Origin: Stratiolaelaps scimitus
Taxonomy: Eukaryota; Arthropoda; Arachnida; Mesostigmata; Laelapidae
Assembly: GCA_019614645.1 (NCBI GenBank)
Contig: JABWDB010000001.1
Location: 7,934,001 to 7,998,000, forward strand
DNA: 64,000 nt
Reading direction: 5' to 3'
Shown here: positions 59,413-64,000 of the stretch, piece after piece
Position numbering within the stretch: the stretch's first letter is position 1
Layout: every line of letters starts with the position of its first letter
Position numbers and translations under genes: made by a program
Notes under the pieces: model-generated
Told to the model about the DNA's origin: nothing
Database searches by the model: none
The model's input: the letters and a program-made list of their open reading frames with translations, nothing else

Positions 59413-60642
59413 CAACAATGCAACGTTCTGTTATGAGATACTGACAGCGGTCTCAGAACAATTAGTTCAGTTCGAAGCCGCGCTCGAACAAAGCTTCCGT
59501 GTCACTGGCTACTATTTGAAGAAAACTACGATGCCGCCAATTGCCAAACACATCGAATCTGCTGAGGGTCAGCTGTCTATCAACAAAAATTAATCGTTCG
59601 GATGATGTCCAATAGCGAAGAACACTGGAGTTTAACAGTGAGAAGCCTCGAGGCGGCACGATATCTAATACCACACACACCAACGGATATATACATTTTA
59701 AAATAGACGCTACACCTCGAGGACACTCATCGTGCACAATACAACAATCGAAATCAAAGAGTCCCTTAGTGTGTTTGTCGCGCAATCGCTATTTTTTTTT
59801 CTTCTCCAGATAGACGACGTGTTGATACGAATAGAACCAGTCCACGTTGAAAGAACGTGACGGTTCTTGTACTATTCAGCATAGTACTAGTTCGTTGTTC
59901 AGCGTTACGATTTTATTGTCTACAAGGGCAAATGGTGAGATAACACAAAGTGCTTCTCCAAAGTACAAGATTTCAACGTATAATCACTTCGTATTATGGC
60001 TAAACCACGTAAGGCTAACGATTTGGGAATTGGATGAGAAGCAGATACTTTGTTTGGTAATTCTGCTTCTGCCTAGAGTATAGATTGGTGTCGAATATAT
60101 TTCTCCTAATTGTGTGTGGTGGCCGTACGAGGGTTTTCGACTGCGCAGCCAGATAAATGCCAATCCACGTCTCGCGGTGCTGTGCACGAGTTCAAATGCT
60201 GCTTATATATAAAAGGGATTTTTGATGCTATCATAATAACATGGATTGTGATAACCTATGATATCTTTTCGTTCTAACATGGATTCGCGCATCGATGAGG
60301 TTCGAATAATTTATGTTTTCTGCATATCTATATATATATATATATATATATGAAGAACGCGGGAGAAATAGAATGTTCTTACTTACGGAGGTACAAATTG
60401 GGTGCCAGGTATCGGTTGTCCTCTCAATATTTAGATTCGAACTTGAGTTTTTCATGAGCGCTTTTTATAGCTAATCACCCGAGTTCACGATCGACTGCGT
60501 AGTCAGCAGTGACTGTCAAAAATAGTCTTCGATATACGTCAACGCCACAAACATTATCGCAATTATCAAAATCATTCACCTTTCACTCTACCCTAGCGGT
60601 TAGATGAATTGATGCTATATATATATATATATATATATGAAC
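57194..60642. other. No gene recognised
   Basis: AT-rich unique sequence with (TA)n tracts at about 59376-59412, 60329-60352 and 60617-60638. Open frames are 107 codons or shorter, and those crossing the TA tracts read Ile-Tyr repeats. Confidence 0.45.
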
Positions 60643-60784
60643 CACTTTCTTCGATGAATTTAAAGTGGTCGAACGAGGTGAGATGACCTTGGGCCGAATA
60701 TATATATATATATAAATCGTTTCCCACATTCGGCCCAAGGTCATCTCACCTCGTTTGACCACTTTAAATTCATCGAAGAGAGTG
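60643..60784. repeat. Long inverted repeat: 57-bp arms around a TA-rich loop
   Basis: The left arm is 60643-60699 and the right arm 60728-60784, with 55 of 57 positions complementary and a 28-bp loop that begins with (TA)n. Arms contain CGATGAATTTAAAGTGGTC and GAGGTGAGATGACCTTGGG and their complements. There is no coding frame. It could be a foldback element, a template-switch product or a transcribed hairpin. Confidence 0.93.
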
Positions 60785-63700
60785 CTGCTTCTGCTTCTGC
60801 CGCCTCCGCCTCCTCAGATTTGTCTGATGTTGTTTGCTCAGTTGTCAGCGCCAGTAGACAACAACAGCCACAACTGAAGCAGCGGCAATGGTCATCGTAA
60901 CGACGCTAATGATGACGCTGATGATGATAACCAACAAAACTGACAACGTTATACCGACTTCCTCATTGATTCGTTCCTCCTACCCACATCTCCATTCAAC
61001 GAGCATCACTTACAACCAGCCAACCCAGCCACTGTACGTTCTGCTACTACAACAACTACATCAACAACAAAAACAACCCAGCGCACTGTCACTTACAGAA
61101 GAATTTCTTCGTCTCCTTCTTTATCATCTTGTTGTGCTCGCTTGCGAACAGTTGCATGCATCCCCTCCCACGCCCCGCTCTATTTCTTCTGCCATCCAGT
61201 TTCTGCTGCTGCTACTGCTGTGGATGTTGTTGTTGTTGGTATTGTCTAGAAAAGTGTATCAAGACACGCAAGCACTCGGTCTTGTCTCGCGCTCTATGCA
61301 CTTCATATTTCGTTATCGTCGCAAGCAACGAAGACAGACGATGCGAAGTGAAAGGATTGCTCTGGCTCGATTGTTCCGGTATATTCGTTTCATTAGTCTT
61401 CATCGTTGAGGCAGGTTGACGGCGGCCGTGCGGTGGGCTAGACGATACGTGTATCAATCTGGAGTAGCGCCGAACAATATATTTCATTCACTAAACCTTA
61501 GCTCTACGCTAGGGCATAGGCACTCGCTTGCGTATATACTGCTACACGGTATAATCTGCTTGTACGGCACAATATCGTGTCTGTATAATAGTGTCGATAT
61601 ATATTGTAGATAAATAGCATGCCACCGTGGCACATTATTTTGCGTCCGCATATGCCGCTTGGCGCCGGTGGCCGCCGACCGAGCAATGGTAGAGCTGCTT
61701 CCGTATAAGCGGGTAATCGCGCGAGGTCGACATCTTATCGATACAATGCAATTTCGACGGTAAAAACGACAAGAATGGGTATATATATATATATGCGTAC
61801 GAACATATGACACTCGAGTAGTGGAGGTATTGAATACGCTCGCTGTATATATAAGGTTATTTACATTTGTGCAAATAATCGAGTAAGATTTTTCTATCGA
61901 TGCAAAAGTTCACCTTTTGAAGGGTTTATTTTCAATTCATGATAGCTGACCATGTTTTTCTGCCGTTTTTCTCGGCAACTTGCCCATTTTTAAAATTTCG
62001 GATTAAAGTTGAACATCTAAGAATGGTTATCGGAACCCAACTCCGATGCACTTTATTTGAGCGAAATCCGCTGAGAATTGGCGAAGTATGGCGTCGAACC
62101 CGAACCATTTAGAAATTCAGACAACTCGAGTGGAACGATTTCAACGGTATAAATCTTAAACCGTTTGAACCAAGGACCCTGTGATGTGATTGGACTCTCA
62201 AACAGATCGTGAAAGGTCTGCAGGACATAAATATATGAAATTAGAGTTTAATAAAAAATTCAAGTCCGCATCACGTCTGCATTTCCCGTGAACCGATGCA
62301 TACATATATATATATATAATATATATACAATTGTATATAGTTGTCTAGTTCAACCTTGATGTCTGTAACAGGCTGTGGTGTGGTGAGGCGAAAAATACAC
62401 GTTCCTGTTTCCGCTTTCGTCTTCGCCTTGTATTAATCAGCTCGCTAGCTATTACTGCATAAAACCAGATATAACTATAACATTAATCACTGCGGAATAA
62501 GCACAGACCGAGAAAGTGATAATGAGTTATGTGGAGGCAACGTAACCTTAAATTGTATTCTGTAATGAAAATAACACTTGCGTTGTACAGTTTTTCGTTG
62601 ACAATTTTCTATGGGCATTGTGGACCTTTGTAGGAGATAGACGCTAACTAAACTTAACCAGCCAGAATTGTCTATCACCTGCCGTGCCTTCTAGCGGCAA
62701 GGAGACGAACATTTATATTGCAAGACTGTAATTTTCGAACAATGTATATATATATATACATGGACAGTAACGACATTGGAGTCAATTGTACACCAGAATC
62801 CGCTGTACAGTGGACGCGGAACAAGTCCAGAGGACTACTCGTTTCAAGATCACCAATGCGAATACAATACACAACAACAACAGCAAGGTCAATGTTCAGC
62901 GGGCAGCAAGCGAGGCAAGCCATTACCTCCTTGACAGGCCTTTTGCTGCTCGATCTGAAGGCGAAATGTCAGAGGCGATATAATGGAAATGTGTGCCTCG
63001 TTTTTGTCCTTATCCCACATTTGGCGCGTTAGTGTTTGTGAATTTTAAAACGACTTTTTTTTGGGAATATTACTTTGTTTTAGTTAGCGGTGATAGCGAA
63101 TTTGAGGTCAGATAAGAACTACTGTAGGTGTTCCAATCGATTGTCTTTACAGAAAATACGCTTATACTATAGCTGGCAAGATAGGCGACAATTCAAAGTG
63201 CGAGTTCTGTCGTCGTTGTTGTTGTTTTACGAGAACGACAAATTTGTGAGGTGAATACATATTATTTTCTCTTTGGTTATCTGCATTGGGCTGTCAGGAT
63301 GAGGGCACTTGAAAGGCAAAACAAAGCAGAGAATGTCAACGCGTTTAATAGTTAGCTCTTTTTGGACAAATCGCTCCAAAACGTTTCGGACAACCAAGTC
63401 ATCACGGTATTTCGATTGGCCGATAGTTGACTGAGAAGGAAGCGGAATAGCGGGGGTTAGAACTTATAAAATCTTCATCGGATTCGATTCCCATGTGATA
63501 TTTGCGTTGCTCGCTCACTGCGAAGTTTCCTTGGACCAATGGAAATATCACTACACGAAAAAACACAGTCGAATTGGTCCCCACTTCACGCTAGGAGGTA
63601 GCTCTATATCGCGGGCAATGGAGGTTTTCCTCCTGACGTGAAAAAGTTCTCGTTATGCACTTCTGCACTTTACGTACATTCCCCTCACGTGACGCTTGAG

Positions 63701-64000
63701 GTCACTGTGTACTGTGAATTCATTAGCACTCAACACTGTTGCTACAACTGATGGTAATGCCCTCGAGACAATCGTACCGCGCTCCAATGGATAAATACTA
63801 TCCAACTCATCATTATGTCTATTTATACATACAAGCTGCTAATATGCGGCCCCATATATTTCATGTAATGACATTGTATTCATAGACGACCTATTGTCGT
63901 ATCTCATCAGTTAGTTAGCTTCATTCGCGCTCGAAAAGAAAATAGTTCAGTCTAAATGCGACTAGGAAGAGGACGGACGGACGATACACACAGCACAGCC
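60785..64000. other. No clear gene
   Basis: A 173-codon plus frame (60888-61409) has low-complexity Gln- and Leu-rich stretches from CAA and CTG/TTG repeats (about 61043-61075 and 61203-61243). A minus-strand frame overlaps its end. (TA)n tracts occur at about 61781-61794, 62304-62326 and 62744-62759. No known family was recognised to the window end. Confidence 0.35.

Noticed and set aside
60888..61409. 173-codon open frame
   Set aside because: Gln- and Leu-rich stretches come from trinucleotide repeats, a minus frame overlaps, and no domain is visible.

Overview
This window looks like a repeat-rich stretch of an animal nuclear genome, most likely an arthropod. There is no prokaryotic gene packing. 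Long non-coding stretches are studded with (TA)n microsatellites, and the only confidently recognisable proteins are decayed retroelement reverse transcriptases (RTs). An R1/Jockey-type LINE fragment, an invertebrate-type RT and a tRNA-like SINE candidate fit an arthropod such as a mite or tick. The sequence does not settle the species. No intact gene, rRNA, tRNA, CRISPR array or operon was found.

Bases 1-4,590 begin with about 1.9 kb of unremarkable sequence, then degenerate satellite broken by SINE-like and other short insertions. Bases 4,590-23,640 are one large complex satellite. Its building block is a half-monomer of about 45 bp that starts with an 'aaatacaca' tract, carries a 'ttcact' core and ends in 'gaa'. 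Two alternating kinds make about 90 bp dimers, and longer variants occur. These are arranged in macro-units of roughly 4.5-6 kb. Three of the macro-units each carry a fragment of the same minus-strand RT element (copies A at 8.2-9.5 kb, B at 14.4-15.1 kb, C at 18.5-20.4 kb). The copies are broken at different places and hold different parts of the protein. In copy A a plus-strand LINE 3' end lies exactly where RT sequence is missing.

Bases 23,640-64,000 are mostly unique, with (TA)n tracts, several of them at the centre of palindromes. This part also has a pair of about 204-bp direct repeats, GC- and trinucleotide-rich islands near 31.7-32.4, 36.1-36.8, 48.0-49.4 and 52.3-53.0 kb, and a few exon candidates. 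The best of these is a THAP-like zinc-binding segment at about 53.27-53.49 kb followed by AATAAA signals. Others are a minus-strand 258-codon open frame at 49.7-50.5 kb and a short GC3-rich terminal-exon candidate at 32.84-32.92 kb.

Nothing suggests that these candidates act together in a pathway. The most interesting structure is the macrosatellite and its recurrent, differently truncated RT passengers. All similarity statements rest on reading by eye and remembered family patterns; no alignment or database search was run.
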